Assembly (NCBI RefSeq): GCF_024628725.1 | Contig: NZ_CP102409.1 | Coordinates: 315,501 to 379,500 of the forward strand | Direction of reading: 5' to 3' | From: Ruegeria sp. YS9 | Lineage (GTDB): Bacteria; Pseudomonadota; Alphaproteobacteria; Rhodobacterales; Rhodobacteraceae | DNA length: 64,000 bases | The notes under the pieces: model-generated | Told to the model about the DNA's origin: nothing | The model's database searches: none | Seen by the model: only the letters and a program-made list of their open reading frames with translations | Part shown: positions 38,555 through 46,695 of the stretch, one piece after another | How positions within the stretch are numbered: the first letter of the stretch is position 1 | Layout: each line of letters starts with the position of its first letter | Position numbers and translations under genes: made by a program

Positions 38555-38971
38555 ATGATTGCCTATGTCACGGTCGGCGCGGACGACATCGCGCGCGCAA
38601 AACGGTTCTATTGCGCCTTTCTGCCGGATCTCGGCTATGCGCTGGAGGAAGGCCCAGAAGGGCTGAGTTTCGCCCTGCCGGTGCCGCCGGACCAGCGGCC
38701 GGTTCTGCCGGAATTCTATGTCAAGCCACCGTTTGACGGGGCTGCGGCCTCGGCCGGGAATGGTGCGATGGTCGCCTTCGAGGCGCGCAATCAGCAGCAG
38801 GTGCGCGACCTGCACGCCGCCGCGCTGCGCGCCGGCGGGTCGGACGAGGGCCAGCCGGGCTTTCGCGCCATGTACGGGCCGCGTTTCTATGTCAGCTATC
38901 TGCGGGACCCACAGGGCAACAAGATCGCCCTGTTTTCCAGCAATCCCAATGATCCGGGGCGCGACGACTAG
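38555..38971 (+). CDS. VOC-family (glyoxalase-like) protein
   Basis: A 138-aa vicinal-oxygen-chelate protein with paired beta-alpha-beta modules: MIAYVTVGADDIARAKRFY then RFYVSYLRDPQGNKIALFS, ending in the typical DPxGNxI motif. AGGGAAG fixes the ATG at 38555 over an in-frame start at 38513. The substrate is unknown; the family includes dioxygenases and isomerases. It is the last plus-strand gene of this inositol operon, converging on iolJ. Confidence 0.85.
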   Translation: MIAYVTVGADDIARAKRFYCAFLPDLGYALEEGPEGLSFALPVPPDQRPVLPEFYVKPPFDGAAASAGNGAMVAFEARNQQQVRDLHAAALRAGGSDEGQPGFRAMYGPRFYVSYLRDPQGNKIALFSSNPNDPGRDD

Positions 38972-39013
38972 AAGCCGCCTACGTGTTTTGCAGAACGGCT
39001 CAGGCCGGGACGG

Positions 39014-39853
39014 TCAGCGCTGCGGCGGCGCACCAAAGGCGCGGATCACGGTGCGGGCGGCAGCCACGACCGGATCGTGGGTTTCCTTCAGGATCGTCAC
39101 CCGGTCGAACCGGTCGGGGTCGCGGTTCACGGCCGCGCGCAGGGCGGTGCCGAAGGCCATGCGCAGCTCGGTCCCGATGTTGAACTTGCAGATGGAGGTC
39201 TCGCGCGCCAGCCGCGCGCGCTGTTCCACGGGCACGCCCGATCCGCCATGGATCACCAGCGGCACGTTGGTCACGGCCTGAATCCGGCGGATGCGGTCCT
39301 CGTCCAGCCCGCCTTCCTTGTTTTGCTGAAGGTGGACGTTTCCGACCGAGATCGCCATCGCATCCACGCCGGTCTGGGTGGCGAAGGTCGCTGCCTCTTC
39401 CGGGTCGGTCCCGGCCGAGCCTTCACCACCGGAATAGCCGACGAAGCCGATCTCGCCCTCGCACGAGATCCCGGCGGCATGGGCCATTTCGGCAATCGCG
39501 GCGGTTTCGTCGATATTCTGCTGCAAGGGCTTGCGCGATCCGTCGAACATCAGCGAGGTAAACCCGCTGTCCAGCGCGATCTTGCACTCCTCGAACGTAT
39601 ATCCGTGGTCCAGATGCGCCACGACGGGCACCGAGGCGTTTTCGGTGAGATACCGGAACATCTTGCCCAGAACGGGCAGCGGCGTGTGCTCACGGCAGCT
39701 GGGGCCGGCTTGCAGGATCACCGGGGCATTCTCGGCCTCGGCCGCGGCGACATAGGCGCGCATGTCCTCCCAGCCCAGCGTTACCAGGCCGCCGACGGCA
39801 TAGCCCTGTTCATAGGCCGGTTGCAGGACGTCTTTGAGCGTAGCGAGGGTCAT
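39014..39853 (-). CDS. iolJ: Class II aldolase, probable 6-phospho-5-dehydro-2-deoxygluconate aldolase
   Basis: Cleaves the phosphorylated end product of the pathway to malonate semialdehyde and dihydroxyacetone phosphate. The 279-aa protein has class II aldolase blocks VVAHLDHGYTFEECKIALDSGFTSLMFDGS (zinc histidine), SAGTDPEEAATF and VIHGGSGVP plus KFNIGTELR. Placement beside iolC supports IolJ over FbaA or a tagatose-bisphosphate aldolase. It overlaps the upstream IolB-like gene by 4 nt. Confidence 0.9.
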   Translation of the reverse strand: MTLATLKDVLQPAYEQGYAVGGLVTLGWEDMRAYVAAAEAENAPVILQAGPSCREHTPLPVLGKMFRYLTENASVPVVAHLDHGYTFEECKIALDSGFTSLMFDGSRKPLQQNIDETAAIAEMAHAAGISCEGEIGFVGYSGGEGSAGTDPEEAATFATQTGVDAMAISVGNVHLQQNKEGGLDEDRIRRIQAVTNVPLVIHGGSGVPVEQRARLARETSICKFNIGTELRMAFGTALRAAVNRDPDRFDRVTILKETHDPVVAAARTVIRAFGAPPQR

Positions 39854-40686
39854 TTGAATTTGGCGATCATGTCTTTGATGCCCGGGATCGTTTCGATCTG
39901 ATAGGCATGGGTGGGTTGGAAGTACTGCACCAGCGACCGCTGGGTCAGCCCGCCGAGAATGGTGAAGTAATACATCTCGTATCCCGGCAGCACGCAGCAG
40001 GGGTGATACCCCTTGTCGATGCAGATCGTCGAGCCATCGACGATGTGATAGGCATCGCCCGGTTCGTTGTCCTCGCGTTGCAGCATCTGTAGGCCCGAGC
40101 CCCAGTTGGGTTTGAAACGGAAATTGTAGGTTTCGTCATGCCGGGTCTCGTCCGACAGGCGGTTGGTGTCGTGCTTGTGGCTGGGAAAGCCCGACCAGCC
40201 GCCCTGACCCACGGTGAACAGCTCACTCACCAACAGGCGACCGACCTTGTCATGCTGTTTCTGGCCCAGGATATGCTTGATCTTGCGATGGGTCTTGGTG
40301 TCGTCGCTGCCATATTGCACCAGGTCATGCTCGCGCACGTCGAACGGGTCCAGCACCTTGTCGTATTTGGCGCCGGCCACGAACACCTCGGCCGTGTCCG
40401 AGACGCAGACCATCTGCGCCCTGGCCCCCGACGGAACATAGGCGCCTTCGGGCTCGCCATCCCAGACATCTTCGCCGCGGTTGCCCAGATGGGCAAAGCG
40501 CACGCCCTCGACCTCCACGTCGACGCTGCCGGTGGCGGGCACGATGCAGGTCTCGTATCCCGGGACCTGGTATTCAAAGGCTTCGCCCCGCTTCAACTTG
40601 ACGATGTTGAAATAGTTCAGCGGCACGGTCGGGTCATCGACATCGACGATGGGTTTGTTCTGGTTGTCGTAGGGCGCGATATGCAT
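39850..40686 (-). CDS. Divergent IolB-family protein (second copy)
   Basis: A 278-aa bicupin of the IolB superfamily, but not the classical enzyme. It shares PSHKHDTN, DETRHDETYNFRFKPNWGSGLQML and CIDKGYHPCCVLPGYEMYYF with IolB while lacking the LEETYYH and MAGPxRKW blocks. The two IolB-type proteins probably act on different substrates. The gene lies between iolC and iolJ in one operon, overlapping iolJ by 4 nt, so it must belong to the same pathway or a variant (for example a scyllo or chiro isomer). Confidence 0.85.
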   Translation of the reverse strand: MHIAPYDNQNKPIVDVDDPTVPLNYFNIVKLKRGEAFEYQVPGYETCIVPATGSVDVEVEGVRFAHLGNRGEDVWDGEPEGAYVPSGARAQMVCVSDTAEVFVAGAKYDKVLDPFDVREHDLVQYGSDDTKTHRKIKHILGQKQHDKVGRLLVSELFTVGQGGWSGFPSHKHDTNRLSDETRHDETYNFRFKPNWGSGLQMLQREDNEPGDAYHIVDGSTICIDKGYHPCCVLPGYEMYYFTILGGLTQRSLVQYFQPTHAYQIETIPGIKDMIAKFK

Positions 40687-40695
40687 GGGGTTCTC

Positions 40696-41676
40696 CTATG
40701 TGGCCGGGCCGGGATGAGAAGCGAGGAACGCGTCCAGTTCCGGGGTCGTCGGCATGGCGGGCGCGCAACCGGGATGCGACACCACGATCGACGCGCAGGC
40801 CGAACCGCGCATGACTGCGTCTTTCAGATCGTGCCCCGCTGCGATCGAGGCCAGCAGACCGGCCATGAAACTGTCGCCGGCCCCGTTGGGTTTGACAGCC
40901 GTAACCGGGTAAATACCGGTTCGCAGCTCTTGCCCGTCCACCAACGTGACAGCGCCTTTTTCACCCATCTTGTAGATGACGATCCGACCGGGTTTTTCAG
41001 CAAGTTCCCGGGCCTTGGCAAACCCCTTTTCGATGCCGCCGGCCATGAACCCGAACTCTTCGTCATTGCCGACGATCAGGTCGCTGGCGTCACCTGCCCG
41101 CGACAGAACTTCGGCAGCCACCTCGGCCGAGGGCCAGCTGTAGGGGCGGTAATCGATATCGAAGATGATCGGCAGACCTGCGTTCCGGGCGTTCTCGAAT
41201 GCCCGGAATGTGGCGCTGCGCGACGGTTCGGACGCAAAGACCGTTCCAGCCGAGATGATTGCCGAGAAAGACGGATAATCGACCCTGTCCATGTCCTCTT
41301 CGGTGACCTGGAAATCAACGGCCCCGTTGCGATAGATCACATTCTGAAAATCCTCGGTCCGGCTTTCGTACACCGCCAGAGACATGCGGTATTCGCCGCC
41401 CAAAACGCGGATATAGGATGTGCCCACGCCGTAATGCCGCAACCGGTTCAGACAGAACCGTCCGATCGCATCATCCGAGACGGACGTGATCAGCGACGCC
41501 TCACTGCCCAACTTGACCAACCCGGCACAAATATTGGCGGAAGACCCGCCAAGATCGGCATGGAAAGTGTCGGCATCCTCGCTTCTGACGCCGATCGGGT
41601 CGGCGTACAGGTCCATACCTGCGCGACCCAGAACGGCGAAGCGGTTTCCTTTGATACCATCCATCAAAGCGCTCAA
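40696..41676 (-). CDS. iolC: 5-dehydro-2-deoxygluconokinase (PfkB family)
   Basis: Phosphorylates 5-dehydro-2-deoxygluconate before aldol cleavage. The 326-aa PfkB kinase has LGGSSANICAGLVKLG (N-terminal signature) and the C-terminal motif PNGAGDSFMAGLLAS with the catalytic aspartate. The start is the TTG at 41676, 7 nt downstream of a perfect GGAGG (41684-41688); the ATG at 41664 is 19 nt away and too far. The C-terminal DUF2090 domain fused to IolC in some bacteria is absent. Confidence 0.9.
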   Translation of the reverse strand: MSALMDGIKGNRFAVLGRAGMDLYADPIGVRSEDADTFHADLGGSSANICAGLVKLGSEASLITSVSDDAIGRFCLNRLRHYGVGTSYIRVLGGEYRMSLAVYESRTEDFQNVIYRNGAVDFQVTEEDMDRVDYPSFSAIISAGTVFASEPSRSATFRAFENARNAGLPIIFDIDYRPYSWPSAEVAAEVLSRAGDASDLIVGNDEEFGFMAGGIEKGFAKARELAEKPGRIVIYKMGEKGAVTLVDGQELRTGIYPVTAVKPNGAGDSFMAGLLASIAAGHDLKDAVMRGSACASIVVSHPGCAPAMPTTPELDAFLASHPGPAT

Positions 41677-41723
41677 GTTTTGTCCTCCGGCAGAGTGGGG
41701 TCGGCAAAGTTTGGACCTTGCGT

Positions 41724-41735
41724 TGAATCGATTCA
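41724..41735. promoter_or_regulatory. Second palindromic site, TGAATCGATTCA
   Basis: A perfect 12-bp palindrome 13 nt from the TTGCAACCGGTTGCAA operator, in the divergent iolC/dehydrogenase region. Its form resembles Cra/FruR- or GalR-type LacI-family half-sites. A binding protein is not identifiable from the window. Confidence 0.4.
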
Positions 41736-41748
41736 CACGATACTGATT

Positions 41749-41764
41749 TTGCAACCGGTTGCAA
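41749..41764. promoter_or_regulatory. LacI-type operator, site 3 (iolC / dehydrogenase divergent region)
   Basis: TTGCAACCGGTTGCAA, identical to sites 1 and 4. It lies 73 nt upstream of the iolC TTG and 25 nt upstream of the plus-strand dehydrogenase gene, so it can control both directions. Confidence 0.75.
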
Positions 41765-41788
41765 ATGATATGTTCGGAGCCGTTACAG

Positions 41789-42892
41789 ATGCCTGAAATC
41801 GGAATTGGAATCGTCGGCGGCGGCTATATGGGCAAGGCCCATTCCGTAGCCATGTCTGCGGTCGGTGCGGTGTTCAACACGGCATTGCGACCCCGGCTCG
41901 AGGTCATTTGTGCCTCCAGCCCCGAAAGCGCTGAACGTTACAGGACAGCCTACGGGTACAAACGCGCGACCCACGACTGGCGTGTATTGGTTGAGGACCC
42001 ACAGGTCGAGGCAATCGTCATCGCCTCGCCTCAATCCACGCATCGTCAGATTGCCGAAGCGGCTTTTGCACTGGGCAAACCGGTTCTGTGTGAAAAGCCA
42101 TTGGGCGCGTCGCTTGCGGACAGTCAGGCTATGGTTGCTGCTGCCGAGGCTTCGGGTGCGGTCAACATGGTGGGGTTCAACTATATTCGCACGCCCGCAA
42201 GCCAATTCGCCCGGCAGCTGATCGCCGACGGAGAGATTGGGGATGTCACTTGGTTCCGGGGGGAGCACACCGAAGATTTCTATGCCGACCCACGCGCTCC
42301 GGCGACCTGGCGCACGACGGGCATGGCCAATGGCACAATCGGAGATCTGGCACCGCACATGGTCAACGGTGCGTTGGCACTGGTTGGACCCATCGCACAG
42401 GTGATGGCGGATGTTGAAACGGTTCACAAAACCCGACCTGGTGGTGAGGTGACAAACGACGACCACGCCCAGATGATGTGCCGGTTCGAAAACGGGGTTA
42501 TGGGCAACCTGTATTTCAGCCGCGTCGCGACGGGGCGAAAAATGGGCTATGCTTATGAAATATCGGGAACAAAGGGCGCGATCCGCTTCGATCAGGAAGA
42601 CCAGAACGCGCTGTGGCTGTATAAGCGGGAAGGGCCCGAAGCCACGCGCGGGTTTGCCAAGATCCTGACCGGCCCGGCGCATCCGGATTACGAGCCCTTC
42701 TGTCAGGGCCCGGGCCATGGAACGGGCTATCAGGACCAGATCATTATCGAGGCCAAAGACTTTCTTCAGGCCATCCACACCGGAAAAGCCACCTGGCCCA
42801 CCTTTCGCGACGGGCATGAGGTCAACCGCGTGCTTGCTGCCGCCCTGGCGTCGTCAGAGCAGCGGCAGTGGAAAGACATCCGCGATTTCTGA
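41789..42892 (+). CDS. Gfo/Idh/MocA-family dehydrogenase
   Basis: A 367-aa NAD(P)-dependent oxidoreductase of the inositol/glucose dehydrogenase group. The Rossmann motif is GIVGGGYMGKAHS, the EKP motif is VLCEKPLGASLADS, and ATWRTTGMANGTIGDLAPHMVNGAL is the catalytic-domain segment. Likely substrates are another inositol stereoisomer (scyllo- or chiro-) or a related sugar; the motifs do not discriminate. GGAG lies 9 nt before the ATG, and operator site 3 just upstream. Confidence 0.85.
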   Translation: MPEIGIGIVGGGYMGKAHSVAMSAVGAVFNTALRPRLEVICASSPESAERYRTAYGYKRATHDWRVLVEDPQVEAIVIASPQSTHRQIAEAAFALGKPVLCEKPLGASLADSQAMVAAAEASGAVNMVGFNYIRTPASQFARQLIADGEIGDVTWFRGEHTEDFYADPRAPATWRTTGMANGTIGDLAPHMVNGALALVGPIAQVMADVETVHKTRPGGEVTNDDHAQMMCRFENGVMGNLYFSRVATGRKMGYAYEISGTKGAIRFDQEDQNALWLYKREGPEATRGFAKILTGPAHPDYEPFCQGPGHGTGYQDQIIIEAKDFLQAIHTGKATWPTFRDGHEVNRVLAAALASSEQRQWKDIRDF

Positions 42893-42923
42893 TCGCTCAA
42901 CCTAAAAGTTCTAATGAGAGACA

Positions 42924-44063
42924 ATGACCATGGCTAAGTTGAGATGGGGCATGATCGGTGGTGGTGAAGGCAGCCAGATTGGCCCCGCGCACCGCTTGGG
43001 GGCACAGGCTGACGGGCTGTTTGAATTTGCCGCTGGCGCGCTGGATCACCGGCCCGAAGCGGGCCGGGAATACGCGCAGCGATTGGGCGTTGCGGCCGAT
43101 CGCGCCTATGGCGACTGGCAAGAGATGCTGGCAGGCGAGAAAAACCGTGAAGACCGGGTTGACCTGGTGACCATCGCCACACCCAACTCGACCCATTTCG
43201 AGATTGCCAAGGCGTATCTTGAAGCAGGCTTCAATGTCCTGTGCGAAAAGCCGATGACCATGACCGTGGAAGAGGGTGAGGAAATAGTCCGCGTCGCCGA
43301 AGCTTCGGGTAAGATCTGCGCGGTGAACTACTGCTATTCGGCCTATCCCATGGTGCGTCAGGCCCGCGCGATGGTGCGCGCGGGCGAAATCGGACAGGTG
43401 CGTCTTGTGGTGACCAATTTCAGCCATGGCCACCACGGGGATGCCACCGATGCGGACAATCCGCGTGTGCGGTGGCGCTATGATCCTGCGATGGCAGGCG
43501 TTTCCGGGCAGTTTGCCGATTGCGGTATCCATGCCCTGCATATGGCCAGTTTTATCTGCGATGATGAGGTGAAGACGCTTTCGGCCGATATGGCCTCAAC
43601 GATCGCAAGCCGGGAATTGGAAGACGATGCAATGATCAACTTCCGTATGGAAGGCGGCACGGTCGGGCGTCTTTGGACATCTTCTGTGGCGATCGGGCGC
43701 CAGCATGGTTTTGACATACAGGTCTTTGGCGAAACCGGCGGTTTGCGCTGGGCGTCAGAGCAACCCAACCAGTTGATCTATACCCCGGTCGGTGGGCGCA
43801 CCCAGATCATCGAAAAGGGCGAGGGCGGCCTGCATGACGACGCCATGCGTCTGTCTCGGGTCGCCATCGCGCACCCCGAAGGCTTCCCGCTGGCCGTTGC
43901 CAATATCTATTGCGATCTGGCGGATGCGATCCGCGGTGAAAGCCGGGATGGGCTGCCCAACGCGGCGGATGGCGTGCGATCGATCGCCGCGGTCCACGCG
44001 GCTGTTGCGTCGGGCAAAGCAGATGGTGCCTGGCAGGACGCGCGCCCGCCGATGTTCCGCTGA
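42924..44063 (+). CDS. Gfo/Idh/MocA-family dehydrogenase (IolW-like group)
   Basis: A 379-aa oxidoreductase. The N-terminus LRWGMIGGGEGSQIGPAHRLGAQ has the Rossmann glycines and the S-Q-I-G variant found in a distinct branch that includes scyllo-inositol dehydrogenases; EKP is in VLCEKPMTMTVEEGEE. A start at ATG 42924 or 42930 is possible. The coding sequence ends exactly next to the stop of the convergent LacI gene with no gap, so transcription termination here must lie inside one of them. Confidence 0.83.
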   Translation: MTMAKLRWGMIGGGEGSQIGPAHRLGAQADGLFEFAAGALDHRPEAGREYAQRLGVAADRAYGDWQEMLAGEKNREDRVDLVTIATPNSTHFEIAKAYLEAGFNVLCEKPMTMTVEEGEEIVRVAEASGKICAVNYCYSAYPMVRQARAMVRAGEIGQVRLVVTNFSHGHHGDATDADNPRVRWRYDPAMAGVSGQFADCGIHALHMASFICDDEVKTLSADMASTIASRELEDDAMINFRMEGGTVGRLWTSSVAIGRQHGFDIQVFGETGGLRWASEQPNQLIYTPVGGRTQIIEKGEGGLHDDAMRLSRVAIAHPEGFPLAVANIYCDLADAIRGESRDGLPNAADGVRSIAAVHAAVASGKADGAWQDARPPMFR

Positions 44064-45062
44064 TCAGGGGCGGGGCCGCAACGTGCCCCGCTCGACCACC
44101 CGGCAGGGGAAAATCCGCGCCTCGGGGTAGCGGTCGGGCGTTTTCAGCATCTCTTCCACCAGATCGACCGACGAGGTGATGATCTGCTTGATCGGCTGAT
44201 GGATGGTCGTCAGGTTGATATATTCCCAGCGCGACATCTCCATGTCGTTCAGGCCGATGATCCCGATGTCAGAACCCGGTTTCAGCCCGTGATCAGCCAG
44301 CGCCGACAGCGCCCCGATCGAAAGGATGTCGTCGCCGCAGAAATAGGCCTGCGCCGGGTCACCGGCCAGCAGGCGCAACATCTCGGCCCGCCCCGCTTCG
44401 AAGGAATAAGCCCCGGCGAAGGAGTGGCTGACCGGAATATGCGGATGGTTGGCCATTTCTTCGATAAAGCCCCGCTGCCGGTCCAGCGACGAGGTCGCAT
44501 CGACCGGCCCGCCCATATAGCCCACGCTGGCATAGCCCCGCGCGACCAGCTCGCGCGCGGCCATGCGCCCGCATTCCACATTGTCGATCCCGACCACATG
44601 CACCTCGGGCGAGGTCGCCGACCGTCCGAACGTATGCACCACCGGCACACCCGCGTCGTGGAACGCCTTGGCAAAGCTGGGCGGCAGGGTTGACGAGGCG
44701 ACGATCACCGCATCCACCGAGTACTGCCGCAGCATGCGCACGGAATTGGCGGGCTCGGTCTCGTCGGTCAGGTTCACGATCAGCGGGCGCAGGCCGCGTT
44801 CCTGCAAGGCACGTGTAAACTGGTCGAAGACTTCCAGGAAAATCGGGTTGTGAAAGTTGTTCGAAATCAATCCGATCAGCTTGGTGCGCCCGGTCGTCAG
44901 AGACGAAGCCAGAGCATTGGGGCTGTAGCCAAGCTCACGGGCCGCCTTTTCAACCTTGCTGCGCGTTTTTGCGGAAACCGAGGCACCTTCGGTAAAGGTG
45001 CGCGACACGGCAGAGCGTGAAACGCCGGCCAAGGCGGCCACGTCTTTCAGGGTCACACTCAC
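44064..45062 (-). CDS. LacI-family transcriptional regulator of the inositol cluster
   Basis: A 332-aa repressor. The N-terminal HTH and hinge are textbook: VTLKDVAALAGVSRSAVSRTFTEGASVSAKTRSKVEKAARELGYSPNALASSL. The periplasmic-binding-like effector domain follows (residues 60-332, with GLISNNFHNPIFLEVFDQF and VVGIDNVECG). A perfect operator lies 82 nt upstream, so it probably represses itself and the three other operator-bearing transcription units; the inducer is likely an inositol catabolite, as inference. Confidence 0.93.
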   Translation of the reverse strand: MSVTLKDVAALAGVSRSAVSRTFTEGASVSAKTRSKVEKAARELGYSPNALASSLTTGRTKLIGLISNNFHNPIFLEVFDQFTRALQERGLRPLIVNLTDETEPANSVRMLRQYSVDAVIVASSTLPPSFAKAFHDAGVPVVHTFGRSATSPEVHVVGIDNVECGRMAARELVARGYASVGYMGGPVDATSSLDRQRGFIEEMANHPHIPVSHSFAGAYSFEAGRAEMLRLLAGDPAQAYFCGDDILSIGALSALADHGLKPGSDIGIIGLNDMEMSRWEYINLTTIHQPIKQIITSSVDLVEEMLKTPDRYPEARIFPCRVVERGTLRPRP

Positions 45063-45143
45063 GCTGCGGGACTCCGATTACAGCGAGGCAGGAAAGCAGG
45101 TAAGTTTGGCATTGCCCGAGCATTATGCATCATCGACCTGAAC

Positions 45144-45159
45144 TTGCAACCGGTTGCAA
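45144..45159. promoter_or_regulatory. LacI-type operator, site 4 (upstream of the LacI gene)
   Basis: TTGCAACCGGTTGCAA, 82 nt before the repressor start codon. It implies autoregulation. Confidence 0.75.
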
Positions 45160-45211
45160 CCCTGCTTCGGCGGTTCAACCCTGTTTGAGTGTCGAGACTT
45201 TGAAGGCAAAA

Positions 45212-45242
45212 AGGAAGGTAATGAGACACTCGAACTCCTGAC
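45212..45242 (-). other. Degenerate tRNA-Val 3'-end-like fragment, copy 1
   Basis: On the minus strand the 31 nt read GTCAGGAGTTCGAGTG then TCTCATTACC, matching copy 2 at 51421-51451 at 25 of 31 positions, in the same orientation. It resembles a T arm plus 3' acceptor, but the CCA-end region has decayed. No complete tRNA surrounds it. It is interpreted as an old attachment-site scar. Confidence 0.45.
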
Positions 45243-45551
45243 ATCTTCAGTATAACCGAAGCGCATTTTCCAATCCGCAGATGCACCAAGACGCCGTCTT
45301 GCATTGCCACCAAGCGCACAAGTTCCCAGAGATGCCTGGTGTTGTCAGCGATTTGAAGTTGCACAAACTGCGGGACGGTTCAAGGGCATATCCTTTCTTG
45401 CCGTTTTCAAGGTCACGTTCGATCAAGCCAAAACAGGCATGCGTCGCCAAAAGGGCCATGGGGCAATTGCTTTTTCAACCCTTGCCATCCCTTGGTGGAC
45501 AAACATGAGGGAAGCAGTGGAACGCCAATCCGCCCATTCGCAGCGCAGTTC

Positions 45552-46577
45552 CTATCCAAGGCGGAATTTGGTTGGCGTCACTCCGGTCTGGCTTCGAAAA
45601 AATCGAGTGAAGTGGGACTTGTCGGAATAGCCAAGCATGAGGCCGATCTCGGCAACTGTCTTTTTGCTGTCTCTGAGGTACTCCTTGGCGACATCGACCC
45701 GCAGCCGCCTCAGTTCTCGGGGAAGTGTTGTCTGATGATTGTGAAGTGCTTTCAGGAACCGCTCGGGCTGGATACCCAGCAATCCGGCCACAACCTCCGG
45801 CCCCAGTTCTGACTCGTCCAGTTTTCCACGCAGGACAGAGCGCAAAGCGGCCACCACGGTTACGTCTTCATTGTGCCGGGTCGTGGTTTTCGGCGCTTCG
45901 GGATCCTTTGCCGCATGGTGCAAAAACAACCATTCCACGGGAAAACTGATCTTCATTCCGGGGTTGGTTCCAAGGCCGACTTCGATACCCTTGTAGTCGA
46001 GAGGCAAGCCAAGGATGTATCTGCTTTCCCATCGCACTCGGGACGGATCCCACGCATTTCCCACCATGCTTTGCAACAGGCGCACATAGATGGCAGCCCC
46101 AAACCCGGTAACCTGAACCGGCGGAACGTTGGGTTCCTGTTGCCGCTCGATCCGATAGATCGCTTTGTCAGCTTCCACGACAAGGCTGTGCCGCACGGCG
46201 TTTGACTCTTGTGGCACAAGCCTGACGAACCGGGCAAAAAACTCGAACAGCGTGTTCGAGGATTGCAGCGACCGGGCGAATGGCGGCCATCCTTGCAGGT
46301 CAAACGTCTCTCCTACATTCAGACCAATGTATCGATCCCCTGACAATTCGGAGAAGGCATTCAACAGACCATAGACCAGTTCTGAGTGGACATAGACAGA
46401 TGGGTCGGACAGCAGGTCGGCCTTCAAGCCGACCTGATCCAAGGCCGGTTGCGGATTGATCCTGCGGTCGGTGAGATATTGCAGAAAAGGGGCGGCCAGC
46501 GCGAGGCGGATAAAGCCTTCGCTATGCGCTTCAGAAGTAGAACCGAGTGGCACGCCCGTCACCCTTGTTTGAACCAA
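45552..46577 (-). CDS. AraC-family regulator (AraC_N type)
   Basis: A 341-aa regulator. The N-terminal domain (about 1-230) is the AraC-type Arabinose_bd form used by OruR/ArgR-like members (QYLTDRRINPQPALDQVGL, LVYGLLNAFSELSGDRYIGL). The C-terminal double HTH (about 240-341) ends with GLMLGYSDKSHFTRFFRSQTGVTPTKFR, the AraC signature. It diverges from the amidohydrolase operon (about 118 nt) and probably controls it. The effector is unknown. Confidence 0.88.
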   Translation of the reverse strand: MVQTRVTGVPLGSTSEAHSEGFIRLALAAPFLQYLTDRRINPQPALDQVGLKADLLSDPSVYVHSELVYGLLNAFSELSGDRYIGLNVGETFDLQGWPPFARSLQSSNTLFEFFARFVRLVPQESNAVRHSLVVEADKAIYRIERQQEPNVPPVQVTGFGAAIYVRLLQSMVGNAWDPSRVRWESRYILGLPLDYKGIEVGLGTNPGMKISFPVEWLFLHHAAKDPEAPKTTTRHNEDVTVVAALRSVLRGKLDESELGPEVVAGLLGIQPERFLKALHNHQTTLPRELRRLRVDVAKEYLRDSKKTVAEIGLMLGYSDKSHFTRFFRSQTGVTPTKFRLG

Positions 46578-46695
46578 TGGTTTCGTTCAGTGGCCCTTTT
46601 TACGGCCACATTCGCACATGTTAGTCCAAAAGTGGCAACCCGCCCAAGAGTTTTCGGGCTACACTTGGCAAAACGTGAATGTGAAGGGAGAACCT

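Larger units (their letters stand above)
45063..45551. other. Intergenic region between LacI gene and AraC-type gene
   Basis: About 490 nt. It holds operator site 4 (45144-45159) and the first tRNA-Val-like fragment (45212-45242). Remaining frames on both strands (for example 45247-45459 minus) have no recognisable domain and atypical composition. A potential hairpin (GTTTGAGTGTC near 45183 with GACACTCGAAC at 45225-45235, one mismatch) overlaps the tRNA-like piece. Confidence 0.5.

Noticed and set aside
40138..41796. 552-codon plus-strand frame over the minus-strand iolB-like and iolC genes
   Set aside because: The minus-strand genes have intact catalytic motifs; the plus frame is an artefact of codon bias.
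45247..45459. 70-codon minus-strand frame beside the tRNA-like fragment, considered as an integrase remnant
   Set aside because: No recognisable catalytic residues of a recombinase (R, H, Y) in context; cannot be supported.
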